Shown here: in pieces, positions 24,781-34,864 of the stretch | Numbering within the stretch: the stretch's first letter is position 1 | Layout: every line of letters begins with the position of its first letter | Assembly: GCA_001692895.1 (NCBI GenBank) | Contig: KV748179.1 | Span: 496,001 to 560,000, forward strand | Reading direction: 5' to 3' | Source: Cenococcum geophilum 1.58 | Taxonomy: Eukaryota; Ascomycota; Dothideomycetes; Gloniales; Gloniaceae | Length of the DNA stretch: 64,000 nt | Program-made: the position numbers and the translations under genes | The notes under the pieces: model-generated | Told to the model about the DNA's origin: nothing | The model's input: the letters and a program-made list of their open reading frames with translations, nothing else | The model's database searches: none

Positions 24781-25749
24781 AACCTTACTACATCTAATAA
24801 TTGTGACGGCGCTGGAGCGCGTCACCTAGTCAGGGGTTCGCTTAAGACTTGGCATGTATATATAGACATGGCCTCACCACCTTCTCTTACTCCTTAGCTT
24901 AATATCTTTATAATATAACATTCGTTCGCTTAATCTTGCAAGCATTCGTTTAAGTCTCTATTAAGACATTTATTCGATAGTTTAAGCCGTTATAATAATA
25001 ATATATAAAATAAAATATTATCCCCGCTATTATTAGCAGCGGCCTACTCCAATTCCTCTTAAGGGTATTAACGGTTTTATTTTAAACGTATTAAAAACCG
25101 GTTTAAAAGAGGCTTATAATAAGTACATACTCTTTCTTTACCTATATTGGGCTAATATTAATGTATTTAGGAGGGTAAGCCCTAGTAGAGGCTTACGAAC
25201 ACAACTATTACGTCTTTACATACACGTCTAGTACACTCAAATCACAGCATTTTAGTTACGGCGTTCCCCTCCTTTTTATGCGGTATAATAAGGTATTAAA
25301 GGTTTAGGTTAAGCTTAGCATAACTTTAGGTTATATATAACCTCCTAAGGTTCACAACATATCGTCTAAATATTACCCCCCCCCTTTAGTAGTGGCCCCT
25401 ACTTTTTAGACGCGTTTTTAAGGCCTAGGTTAGTACTAGGTTAGTATAAAGGGCCTTAGCGCGCCTTTGACCTTACCGTCGCCTTAAAAATACATTTTTT
25501 TAACTCTCTCCTATCTTTATACCCGCGCTAGCTCGTATAAGGCTTCTAATTTTATATAGAAAGGCCTACTATAATTCTAATTATATAATATAGAGCCCTC
25601 TCCTTCTTCTTCTTTAATATTTACGTGTTTAGTAACTTAATTTACCTATACTGCGCTTATACGTCTCCCTCTTACCTCTTGCGGATATAGAGTCTTTTAG
25701 GAATCTTCTTACCCTATAGTCTACTTTATGGTTAAATTAAGCCCCCCTA
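24781..25749. other. Unassigned repeat-like DNA with a hairpin
   Basis: An imperfect palindrome gtgacggcgct-gg-agcgcgtcac lies at 24,802-24,824. The following 200 bp are less mutated (atggcctcaccaccttctct) and could be an LTR or promoter. A run of C (25,376-25,384) and mixed sequence follow. No gene is seen. It lies just upstream of the Crypton coding sequence and may include its 5' flank. Confidence 0.4.
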
Positions 25750-26706
25750 GCCTCCTTTTATAGCCTTTAGAACGAATTTAAGGCCTAAATAGCGCGGCTA
25801 TATAATATTTATAAGGCCTAGCGCTTAAAGAATATAATAAGGGCGTATAAGCCGAAGTAGAAAGAGTAGGAAGACTAATATATAAGATTAGAAGGTAATA
25901 TAGACGGCGCTTAGGTAATAAAAGATAAGCTTTACCTACTTTTAGAGCAGTAAGTTATTAACTAAGAATTGAGGGCTGCTAGCTATTAAAAATATAAGTT
26001 AAAATAGAAAAAAATATAGAAGGGTAGTAAGCGGGTAAAGAAGAGGCAGAAAACAGCTAAGGGAAAGGCAGCTATAGCGGCAGCTGTAGCTATAGGGGAG
26101 GAAGCTGTAAAGGAGGAAGAAGAGATATGGGATAAGAAGGCCTTAGACGCTCTATTTAATGAGATAGTTTAATACTTAGTTATAAATAGTATGTCTCCAC
26201 TATTACTAAGCTTTATATATAGTAATTAAAAGGTAAGGCCTTGCAGTCACTATAGGGAGCGAAGCTCTTAGCGGTACTAGATAGTATCCGCTATAATAAG
26301 GACTAGATTTAACGCGTTAACATTATTAATTAAGGCCTATTTATAATTACTAGCGGCTATAACATTAAAGGGCTTAAAAAGGCGATTACTTAGTACTAGG
26401 AGACGGGCTTTAAAATGCTAGGTTTAGTTAAGTCTTACCTTTAAACTACGGCTAAGTATTTATCAGGCTTATATCTAGTCTATATAGCTACTATTTTTTA
26501 ACCTAACTCGTTTCTTAGGCTATATTACTATTACCTAGGATAAAAGTAAATAAGACGTTTAGCTTACTAACCTTACCCTTATTAAACTAGATAAGCTAGC
26601 GCTATATATAATTATATTAATAATATAGGGGAAGTAGAATTAATACGGTAAGGTTAAGTATATAGACTATATACGCAATACTAACCCTATTCTTTACCCT
26701 CTCTCT
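25750..26706 (+). pseudogene. Crypton-like tyrosine recombinase, 5' part
   Basis: Plus-strand frame with Lys/Glu-rich coiled segment at about 25,980-26,130 (AIAAAVAIGEEAVKEEEEI), then a region leading to RNTNPILYPLS at 26,672-26,706. In fungal Crypton/Ndc10-like recombinases a similar N-P-L-L-C-P segment opens the catalytic core. The frame is cut here by G2-inv. Joining the base after 26,706 to 46,514 (one TCTCT copy kept) continues in the same frame into IIAFYFFNR, as expected for a single former gene. Stops replace Gln/Trp. The start codon is unknown. Confidence 0.65.
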
Positions 26707-26899
26707 TATTAGCAACTTAGTTAATTAAGGCATAAGCACGGCAAAGGGGACGCGTAAGCCTATATAATTAGATTGTCTATAAACAAGAATCTAAAGCTAG
26801 GAAAAGAAAAGGAGAAGAAGAGTAGCGCCGTTTAATATTTTATAAGATCTTCGCGTTACGTAACCGCAATATGCGGCAATCTATAGCAACTTACTGGTA
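26707..26899 (-). repeat. G2-inv 3' LTR, distal piece
   Basis: 193 bp matching 46,282-46,474, starting tattagc next to the TCTCT duplication and ending at the G3 insertion point. The remaining 38 bp of the LTR are at 34,815-34,852. Confidence 0.85.
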
Positions 26900-27092
26900 T
26901 GTTATGGGACGGGGGCAGTGGCTACAAAGCGTATGTATTCGAGGAGTCTACAAGACGTTGCGCGATCGATCGTAAGGGTTAAGGGCGTAAGGAGGTGATA
27001 TACCTACGCGTAGCTGACATAAGCTGTACGCGAGGTGTACGTAAGAGCATGGGGCTCTCCTATAGAGGCCCCTGCGGTGGGGTTCCGTAACA
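26900..27092 (-). repeat. G3 3' LTR
   Basis: 193 bp, near-identical to 34,622-34,814; the differences seen are chiefly C/T and G/A. It is less decayed than the right copy. Confidence 0.9.
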
Positions 27093-27429
27093 CTACCCCC
27101 CCTCTTATAGAGGCGGAGCTCCGGCAACGCTGTGGTTACTATATATATATAAAAGGGACACTTAAGGTATAGAAAAGAAGAAAAGGGGGGTATTGCTAAA
27201 GGCTTAAAACAACGTTATATAATAGGGCTTGGCATCTAAAAATCCGACTAATTAGATAACTTTAACCGCTGGTTAAAGTTCCTAGATATCTTAACGATAT
27301 TCCGGTTATATAATCGCACTTTACCGTAATCTAACAGCAATCTAACGGCAATTTGCCCTTACGTGGTAATATATAACGGTTTAACTCTATAAGAGCTCCT
27401 ATAGAGGATTAGGTATAAAGTCTCTACTT

Positions 27430-30400
27430 AGGCCTAGTTTCTATAGGTTCGCGTAGTAAAAGTCACTAATTAGATCCTTTGCATTTTTAAAGTCTTTCTA
27501 TAGTTACCATTCTGGCTAATTTATATCAAATCCTATATATATAGCTCTGTAGTAGAGCCGTTGTCCTCTGCCTTTACCAAAGTATTTAGAGTTAATAATT
27601 TATTTAACGGTCTACTTCTCATGGTTCTCGTCTTTATTCTTATCTCAGATTAGTACTAGTAGGGGTTTAGGCTATATCTGCCCCAGTAAGGGGTTGGGCT
27701 AATAAAGGTGTAGTAGCCATGGGTAAAATACGGGCTATATCCCGCGGGTGGCTAGGGCAGGTAGGAGTTTTAGCTTATACACAGCTCCCCTATTAATAAC
27801 TCGTTTAATTAGATAGGGGCTAAGGTTCTTATAATTAAGTAACTTTATAGGCCTCTATATAGAGATATTACGTATATTTAGCTATACCTAATCGCCAACA
27901 TATATCTCCGGTGGTGGCGTTCTATAACGGTTAGTAATGTAGGCCTACTTTGCTTAAGCCTAGGCTATTTCTCCCTTACAGTAGTTAAGTAGATTTTTCA
28001 TGCGGTCTATATACTGGTTAGTAAGTAGCATCTTAAGGCGTTTTCTATATAGCAGTTTCTTATTAATAGGTTTTAGTGGCTCTATGCTAGATTAGGGGTA
28101 ATAACCCTTGTTCGCGAAGAACGGGGTAAGTCCTATAGTGGTTAAAACGTGGTTATTCGCTGCGAATTTACCTAGTAGGAGGTAATCTACCCAGTTATCT
28201 TAACTATAGGCGACTACCTGTTATAGGTACGCTTTTATACTAGCATTAGCGTTTTCCGGTTACCCAGTAGTTTTATAGTAGAAAGATATAGATATCTTAA
28301 CGGAGATGCTAAGGCGTTAGTAGATTCGTCTCCATACATTAAAGTTAAATTATATACCTTAGTCGGACGTAATTAAGTTAGGTAACCTATATAGTCGGTA
28401 AACTTTATAAAGGAAGGCGTTAGTAACGTCGCTAACGGCTATACCTTTAGTTGGGACGTAGTGGCGCTCTTTTATAAGTCGGCATATTATTATAAGGATG
28501 TTCTTATAGGTACGGCCGTATTATTTATAGGGTGGTAGGTTAACAACGAAATCTATAGCGATATCTGCCTATTATTATATAGGTACTAGTAGAGGGTGCA
28601 GTAGTCCTTAGTACTTTGTATTAAAGGCATTAGCGCGCTTACAACCGTAGTAGGCTCCTATAAAGCGTTTAACTAAGTCTATTATTTTTAGCCAGAAGTA
28701 GTATCGGCTAAGAAGCTCGTAGGTTCCTTTTCTGCCTAGGTGGCCGCTTAATCGGAGGTCGTAGGCTATTTAGATTAGTTGCCGTTATAAATTTTCTAAG
28801 TTGGGGATAAATAGGCGGCCTCTATAATAGAGCCTATTCTCTTTTACTTCTAAGGCTGCTATATTAATCTAGCCTAAGCTTTAGAGGTTAGTAGGCAGCG
28901 TACGGGCGCTAGCAGTCTTTGCGGTAATAAGTTAATACAGTAATAAGTCGACAGAGGCGTTATATACCGTAGTAATAAGTTCGTTAATTTTAGGAGGTAA
29001 CTCTAGTTCTGTAGTATGAAGTTAGGGTATAGTTAGCTCTATTGTAAGTAGTATACCTAGGGCCAAATTTCGTGCTTTTAGGATCGTCTGTTGTTAGAAC
29101 TAATTATAGGGGTTATCTTTAGACTAAGGAAGGTCTTACAAGCGGCGTATTAGGCTATTAGGCTTAGTACCTTATACTCCTAGTCTATATATAATTTTAA
29201 AGTTAAAACCAGAGAGGAACTCATTCCAACGTACTTGGCGTTAGTTTAGCTACTTTATAGTTATAAAGTACTTAAGGTTATAATAGTCCGTAAGGACTTC
29301 AGTTAGCTAGTCAAGCTCTACTAAAAAGAGTTCTGGTTAGAATTCTTTAAACGCTTATATAATTACAAGGAGTTCTTTATTATAGATCTTATAGTTACAC
29401 TCTTATAGTATAAGCTTAGACGAGTAGAATATAACTAGGTAAAGGAGACCGTTATTACCTATCTAGGAAAGGACGCCTACGTTAACGTAGTCTAAGGAGT
29501 TGGTTTTAAGGTAGAGTTGTCGTCCTAGTATAAAGTAAGCTAGGACAGGTACTTTAGTAAAGGCATTTTTAAGGTCTTAGAACGCCTTCTCGCATTTAGG
29601 CGTCTAGGTAAAGCGTAGGTACGTTTTTCTTCCTTTTATAGAAAGGCCCTTTATTCGCATTATTGCTATAAATAGTGCTACTACGCCTAAGAAGTTATAT
29701 ATGAATTTCTAATAGAAGTTAGCGAAACTAAGGAAGGCTAATATGTCCTTAATACAGTTAGGGGCTTGCTATTCGGTAATTATATATACCTTCTTGGGGT
29801 CCATACAGACACCCTTAGTAGTAATAATTAGTCTAAGGTATTTTACTTCTGTAACTAAAAATTCGCATTTCTTTAAATTAATATAAAGTCCTACGTCCCT
29901 AAGGCGCTATAGGACCTTTTAAACGTGTTTAGTATACTTAAAGGGGTTATCGCTATAAATAAGTATGTTGTCTAGGTACGCAGAGCAAAAGTCATTAAGG
30001 TAGTCCTATAAGGCGTTATTAATATAGCTTTAGAAGGTGCCTGGGCCGTTATATACGCTAAAGGGTATAACGGTATATTTAAATTAGCTAAAGCGCGATG
30101 CGAATGTAGTTTTCCATTTATTACCTTCCCGTATTCAGAGATAGTTAAAGGCGGCGATAATATTAAGCTTAGTATAGATTTTGGCTTAACTAAGCCGCTT
30201 AAGGGTCTCACGTATGAGCGGTACTAGGTATTGGTTTTTAATCGTAATAGCGTTAAGTCCTTTATAGTTAACACAGAATTAGATACCTTCTCCTAGCTTC
30301 TTAGCAAGAAGGATAGGGATAGCTATTAGTAATATGCTAGGACAAATAAATCTTTTATTAAGGTGCTTGTTAATATTCTTTTTTATAATTAGTAGTTTAT

Positions 30401-31400
30401 CTTTTAATATTAGGTAGGGTCTCTTATAAGGTAGCATTTTTCCTTATTTAATATTAATAGTATAGTTATTAGGTTAATATAGGGGGGGTATATCTACGCT
30501 CTTTTATAAGTATATATCGGTAAAGTTATAGTACCTCTTAGGGAGGAGCTTGCGGAGTTCTTTATTGGTAAGTCCTTTTTTAAGCTTTATAAACTTCTTA
30601 AAGTCTAAAGGTAAAAGTCCGTAGAGTTCCGTAGGGGCGTTATCTTTTAGAAGGTTAACTATGTCTATCCTATTACTATAGAGGATATAGTCCTGTTCTT
30701 TATTAAGCTTATATAGTCGTAATTAGGAAGCTACAGCAACAGTTTAGCCTTTCTTATATACTATACGGTAGAAGGCTAGGGCACTTACATAGTAGCAGTT
30801 AATTATAGGTAGGGTAATAAGGGGTTCCTTAGGTTAATATCCTGGGGAGTAAATAGAGGCGGCTAGGCTATGCCCTAGGCAAGTCTCTCTGCAGTATTTA
30901 AAGTTAAAGGTTACTTCTCTCTTCTTCTAGTTAATAGCGGGGTTATATTATTTAAGCTAGTTTATTTTAAGGATAATAGGGTAGTTGGTAAGTGGTATAA
31001 TATAGGCCTAGAGTTCTTTCTGGTGCCCATTTATATCTAGGTAGAGTTATGCTATATAGGTAATCTTTTATGCGGTATAATTACTATTAGCAAGTTATAG
31101 GGCGCGGGCTTTAGTAAGGGGTAAGGTAGGTAGGTTATAAGTGCGTACGAATTAGGTATCTATAAATTTATTAGTAGCTCCGCAATTAATTATAGAACGG
31201 CTTTTATATTATTTTTTAGTAGTAGTTCCTATTATAGGTAAAACTATCTATTTCTATCTATTTATTTTTATAGAGTTATCTATTAAGTAAGCCGATATAT
31301 AGATCCCTCTATTATTAGGGCGTCCCAACCTATAACTTAGAGCTAGGACTCGGCGTTTTCCGCTTCCGTATCCGACTTTACTGCTATTACTACGTCTTCG
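27430..31400 (-). pseudogene. G3 pol: protease to chromodomain, degraded
   Basis: Minus-strand motifs: RT REGNKWKTTFASRF near 30,110 and AYLDNILIYS at 29,952-29,982 (YLDD with Asp to Asn); RNase H YLKTNSLDYVNVGVLS near 29,460-29,510; integrase zinc-binding SGHLGRKGTYELLSRYYFW near 28,690-28,750, and catalytic region ADIAIDFVVNLPPY then RTYKNILIII near 28,500-28,570; C-terminal chromodomain at about 27,430-27,640 (SKYFGKGRGQRLYYRAIYIG). This is the standard gypsy order. Some 79 codons are open at 29,972-30,211 in a shifted frame, which is not the real frame. Protease lies around 31.0-31.3 kb but its motif is poor. Confidence 0.8.
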
Positions 31401-33071
31401 TCTTATATAGTAGTGGCGCGTAGCAACATATTTAGTATTTAGGGTATTAGGTTAGGTATTAGGCGGCAGCTACTAAACCTAGCTATTAGGTAGTTTAGGT
31501 TATTGTAATAACAGCCTTCTTAATAGTATCTATAGCAGCGTCCTAGTTTCCAAAGTAGCTTGCGCTCTTTATCTAGGAGTTTTTATAGGAAAGTTAGTAT
31601 AGAGAAATTAATATTGGTTCCGGTAGTACTTAAGGTAGTAGGTATTAGTGGCTTAGTATATATAGGTTTAGTAGGCCCAGAGGGCTTCTATAGAGAGGTC
31701 TTTAAGTAAGGGTTAGTAGTAGCAATCTAATTTAGTTGTTGTTTAATCTTCCGTAGAGCTGCTACTATATTATAAACATCGTTATAGTTATAGCTGGCGG
31801 CTGCGTAACTAAGGTAATAAGTAACTTTTTTAAGGAGGTTCTTCTGGTCTTTAGTATCGTCTTAGGTAAAAGCTCCGGTATATTCCTGGAATTTAACATA
31901 GAATTTATTAAATAATTTAGTAGGGCTCATCTTTAGGGCACGTAGTTTAGCTTAGTTGGTGGCTAGTAGGTTATAGTCGCGGTATATTAGGTTAAGATCA
32001 TTAAGGACTTCTTAGTAGAACTACTACTTCTAGGGGCCACTAGTCTCTTATTAGGCGAAGAGTCTATTAAACGGTATACCCTTTATTCGCCTAATAATAT
32101 AGCCAATCTTAGTGTCTTCCGTAGGAAAAAGGCAGGTACTCTAAGTTAGTTTTTTACGGATTTATATCTTCTAGTGGCTATATTCCTTACGGTCTCCCTA
32201 GAAGACTAGGGGATTAAGGTAGCGTACATTAGACCCTATAGTAGCAGTTTAGGTCTAATTATTATAGCTTTTATCATTACTGCTTTAGTAGGGGTTCCTA
32301 TTAGGTAAAGCTGCTTAGTACTAGCCCTCTGTTAAGCGTTAAGTAGGTAAAGTTACCGGGGGCGTAGAAACTTAGGTGGCATTATATATAGTAAAGAGGT
32401 GTCTAGCGTTATTACAAATATGCTTATTAAGCTAAGATTATAGGTATTTAATTATGCCTTCTCTTTTAGTGACTGTAGCGATTAGTGCAATCTTAGCCTT
32501 CTTTAACTGTTAGACGTTGCGTTTAGACACGTAAAGGTTATCCTTGGTTTCTTAACGTATATTATTAGCGAGCGCCTTATAAGCTTATAGGTCTTAGATA
32601 ATATCGCAATCTTAGGCAGTACGCACTTCGGCTCGTATAAGCTTTAGGTAGTAGTTCTATAGAAGGCGGTAGTATTTATTAGGGTCTTATACTACTATTT
32701 TTACAAACGTCGTCAGGAAAACGGGAGAGTGGTAGGGGCTAGCCAGGGGCTAGCCCGGGGCTAGCCCGGGGTCATTTTAGCTGGATCCGCTAATCTGCTT
32801 ATATACACTTCTTTACGCTAGCCCAGGGCCTCTTTAGCTACTTTAGCTACTTTAGCCACTTTATATCTAATAGTTATAATATTTATAATATTTCCTATAA
32901 CTGCAATATTTATAATATTTCTTATAGCCATAATATTTATAAAATTAAAATTTTTAAAATTAAATTAATAGCAGTTAAAGGGGGGAGCCTTTTACAGAGG
33001 CTCTAAATCGTTAATTGGCTAGTCTNGATAATCCGCTACCCGTATACTGATTTCCTAACTAGGTCTAATGC

Positions 33072-33372
33072 CTATTTACCTACCTGTCTACCTACCTGCG
33101 TATCTGCGTACCTATCTACCTGCCTACGTACCTACCTGCGTACCTGCCTACGTACCTACCTGCGTACCTGCGTACCTACCTACGTACCTACCTGTCTACC
33201 TGCCTACGTACCTACCTACGTACCTACGTACCTACCTGCGTACCTACCTGCGTACCTGCCTACGTACCTGCGTACCTACGTACCTGCCTGCGTACCTATA
33301 TACCTACCTGCGTACTTACGTACCTGCGTACCTACGTACGTACGTACGTACGTACCTGCCTGCCTGCCTGTG
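33072..33372 (+). repeat. Microsatellite, cctacctgcgta-type
   Basis: About 300 bp of mixed CCTA/CGTA/CCTG tetranucleotides. It leaves a 104-codon open frame full of Tyr/Leu/Pro/Thr, which is a by-product of the repeat and not a gene. Confidence 0.9.
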
Positions 33373-33714
33373 TCTATTATAGGAGCTCTACGTCTTTTTA
33401 GGGAGACTACCGCTTAGTCTTCGAGCGATTAATTGAGGAGCAGGGGGGAACCTTACGTAGAGGCTCCAAATAGTCGATTACGGTATTCCCGATAATCTGC
33501 TAGTCGTGTACCGATTTCCTAACTAGGCCTAGGGCCTGCCTGTGTCAGTGTCTAATTTAATTTAGGGGAGGAGTTGGTTCAAACAGTGGTCATCTAGGGT
33601 GCCTCCCTAGGAGGCCTTAATCCGATTTAATTCGGTAACAGGCTGTATCGAGGCTCTAGTTCGATTCGATCGATCAATCGATTGAATTGTTCATAGTGTT
33701 CGCTAGCTGGTCGT

Positions 33715-33790
33715 TGTCGTCTAGTTCTGGCGACGGTCGTCTGGTTCTGGCGACGGTCGTTTAGTTCTGGTTATAGTCTGCTAGCTATCG
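33715..33790 (+). repeat. Tandem repeat, 24-26 bp unit
   Basis: About three units of gtcgtctagttctggcgacg within the 1.55-kb element. Confidence 0.75.
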
Positions 33791-34065
33791 TTCTAGTGCC
33801 TCCCTAGGTAGGGAGGATGTAAGAAAGGGTAAAAAAATAAGGTGGTATTTAGGTGTATAAGGGGTATATAAAGACACGTGTTAAGGCTATTAGGAATATA
33901 GCGGGGACCCGATAGTACTTAGGATAATTTAAATAATTAGGAAAAATTAAAGTCCTACTAGAGCCTGCTTAAAGCCTGTTTAAAGCCTACCAGGAGGCCT
34001 TTAGGATTTTAATACCCTAATAGCAATAAATATAATAATAGTAACAATATTTATTTTATAGCTAT

Positions 34066-34195
34066 AAGCTAGCATATAGCTCTAGGGGGTCAGCTAATAT
34101 GGCTAAAAGCTAGCGTATAGCTCTGGGGGGTTAGCTAATATGGCAGAAAGCTAGCGTATAGCTCTGGGGGGTCAGCTAATATGGCGGAAAGCTGG
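34066..34195 (+). repeat. Tandem repeat, 43-bp unit, three copies
   Basis: Units of the form gctagcgtatagctctgggg followed by ggtcagctaatatggcagaaa. The last unit runs into the terminal region of the 1.55-kb element. Confidence 0.85.
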
Positions 34196-34621
34196 CCCCA
34201 GGCCCTAAAATCACTTTTAGCGAAACCAAATTTCGTGCACCACCTCCCGTTTTCCTGACGGTCTCGGCATCTCGTATTTTAATTTTAATAAGTAGTAGCC
34301 CTTCCGTTTACTTGTCCGTAGTTATATAGTTAATAAAAGATAAGACATTATTAGTGTCCGTCTCTTTAGGGGTTAAGGCTAGGGCTAATAAATTAAATTC
34401 TCCTGGGATTAATTGGTATTGTAGGTTAAGTATAGGTATTAGATTATTCTTTGGGTTTAATATAATAGCTAGTAAGGGATATCGTCTTACTATTATAAGT
34501 TCCTTAAAAGTATAAAGTAAGGTAATTCATAAACACGCTGCTTTTGGTAGCGCCTATAGTATTATAGAGACGTAGAATTAGTTATAGGCTAAGCGTTAGT
34601 AGTAAAAAAGGCGCAACGTAA

Positions 34622-34814
34622 TATTATAGGATGGGAGTAGTGGCTATAAAGCGTATGTATTCAAGGAGTCTACAAGACGTTGCGCGATCAATCATAAGGG
34701 TTAAGGGCGTAAGGAGGTGATATACCTACGCGTAGCTAACATAAGCTGTACGCGAGGTATACGCAAGAGCACGGGGCTCTCCTATAGAGGCCCCTGCGGT
34801 GGGGTTCCGTAACA
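34622..34814 (-). repeat. G3 5' LTR
   Basis: 193 bp. The first TG is mutated to TA; it ends ccgtaaca, followed by the split G2-inv LTR remainder. Confidence 0.9.
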
Positions 34815-34852
34815 CGTATAAAGTTCTACTAAGTTCTGCCAGTGCCGTAATA
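34815..34852 (-). repeat. G2-inv 3' LTR, proximal piece, with polypurine tract beside it
   Basis: 38 bp matching 46,475-46,508. The run of C at 34,856-34,864 is the minus-strand polypurine tract preceding the 3' LTR, as in intact G2 (45,605-45,613). Confidence 0.8.
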
Positions 34853-34864
34853 TTACCCCCCCCC

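Larger units (their letters stand above)
32711..34260. mobile_element. 1.55-kb terminal-inverted-repeat element inside the G3 gag
   Basis: Ends are inverted copies of cgtcaggaaaacgggag (17 bp identical, then gtgg after one extra base), with GT on both outer sides (32,709-32,710; 34,261-34,262). The interior is non-coding. It holds a CTAC/CGTA microsatellite, two diverged direct repeats of about 90 bp (near 32,990-33,070 and 33,450-33,545, sharing gatttcctaactagg), a 26-bp tandem array and three 43-bp tandem copies. It looks like a non-autonomous DNA element. The 2-bp duplication is weak evidence by itself; the superfamily is not assigned. Confidence 0.65.
26900..34814 (-). mobile_element. G3: complete Ty3/gypsy chromovirus inserted in a G2 LTR
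   Basis: Two 193-bp LTRs (26,900-27,092; 34,622-34,814), starting tgttatggga/tattatagga and ending ccgtaaca. Minus-strand order: gag (about 34.6-31.4 kb, carrying a 1.55-kb DNA insertion), protease, RT, RNase H, integrase, chromodomain. A run of C at 27,095-27,102 is the polypurine tract on the minus strand. It lies inside the 3' LTR of G2-inv; the intact site is at 46,470-46,500. The target duplication is imperfect (TACC left, TACG right, read on the minus strand). Confidence 0.85.

Noticed and set aside
29972..30211. 79-codon minus-strand open frame in G3
   Set aside because: It overlaps the RT region in a shifted frame; the RT motifs are in the other frame, which has stops.
33068..33382. 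104-codon open frame rich in Tyr, Leu, Pro and Thr
   Set aside because: It is the translation of a CCTA/CGTA microsatellite; all frames of such a repeat stay open.
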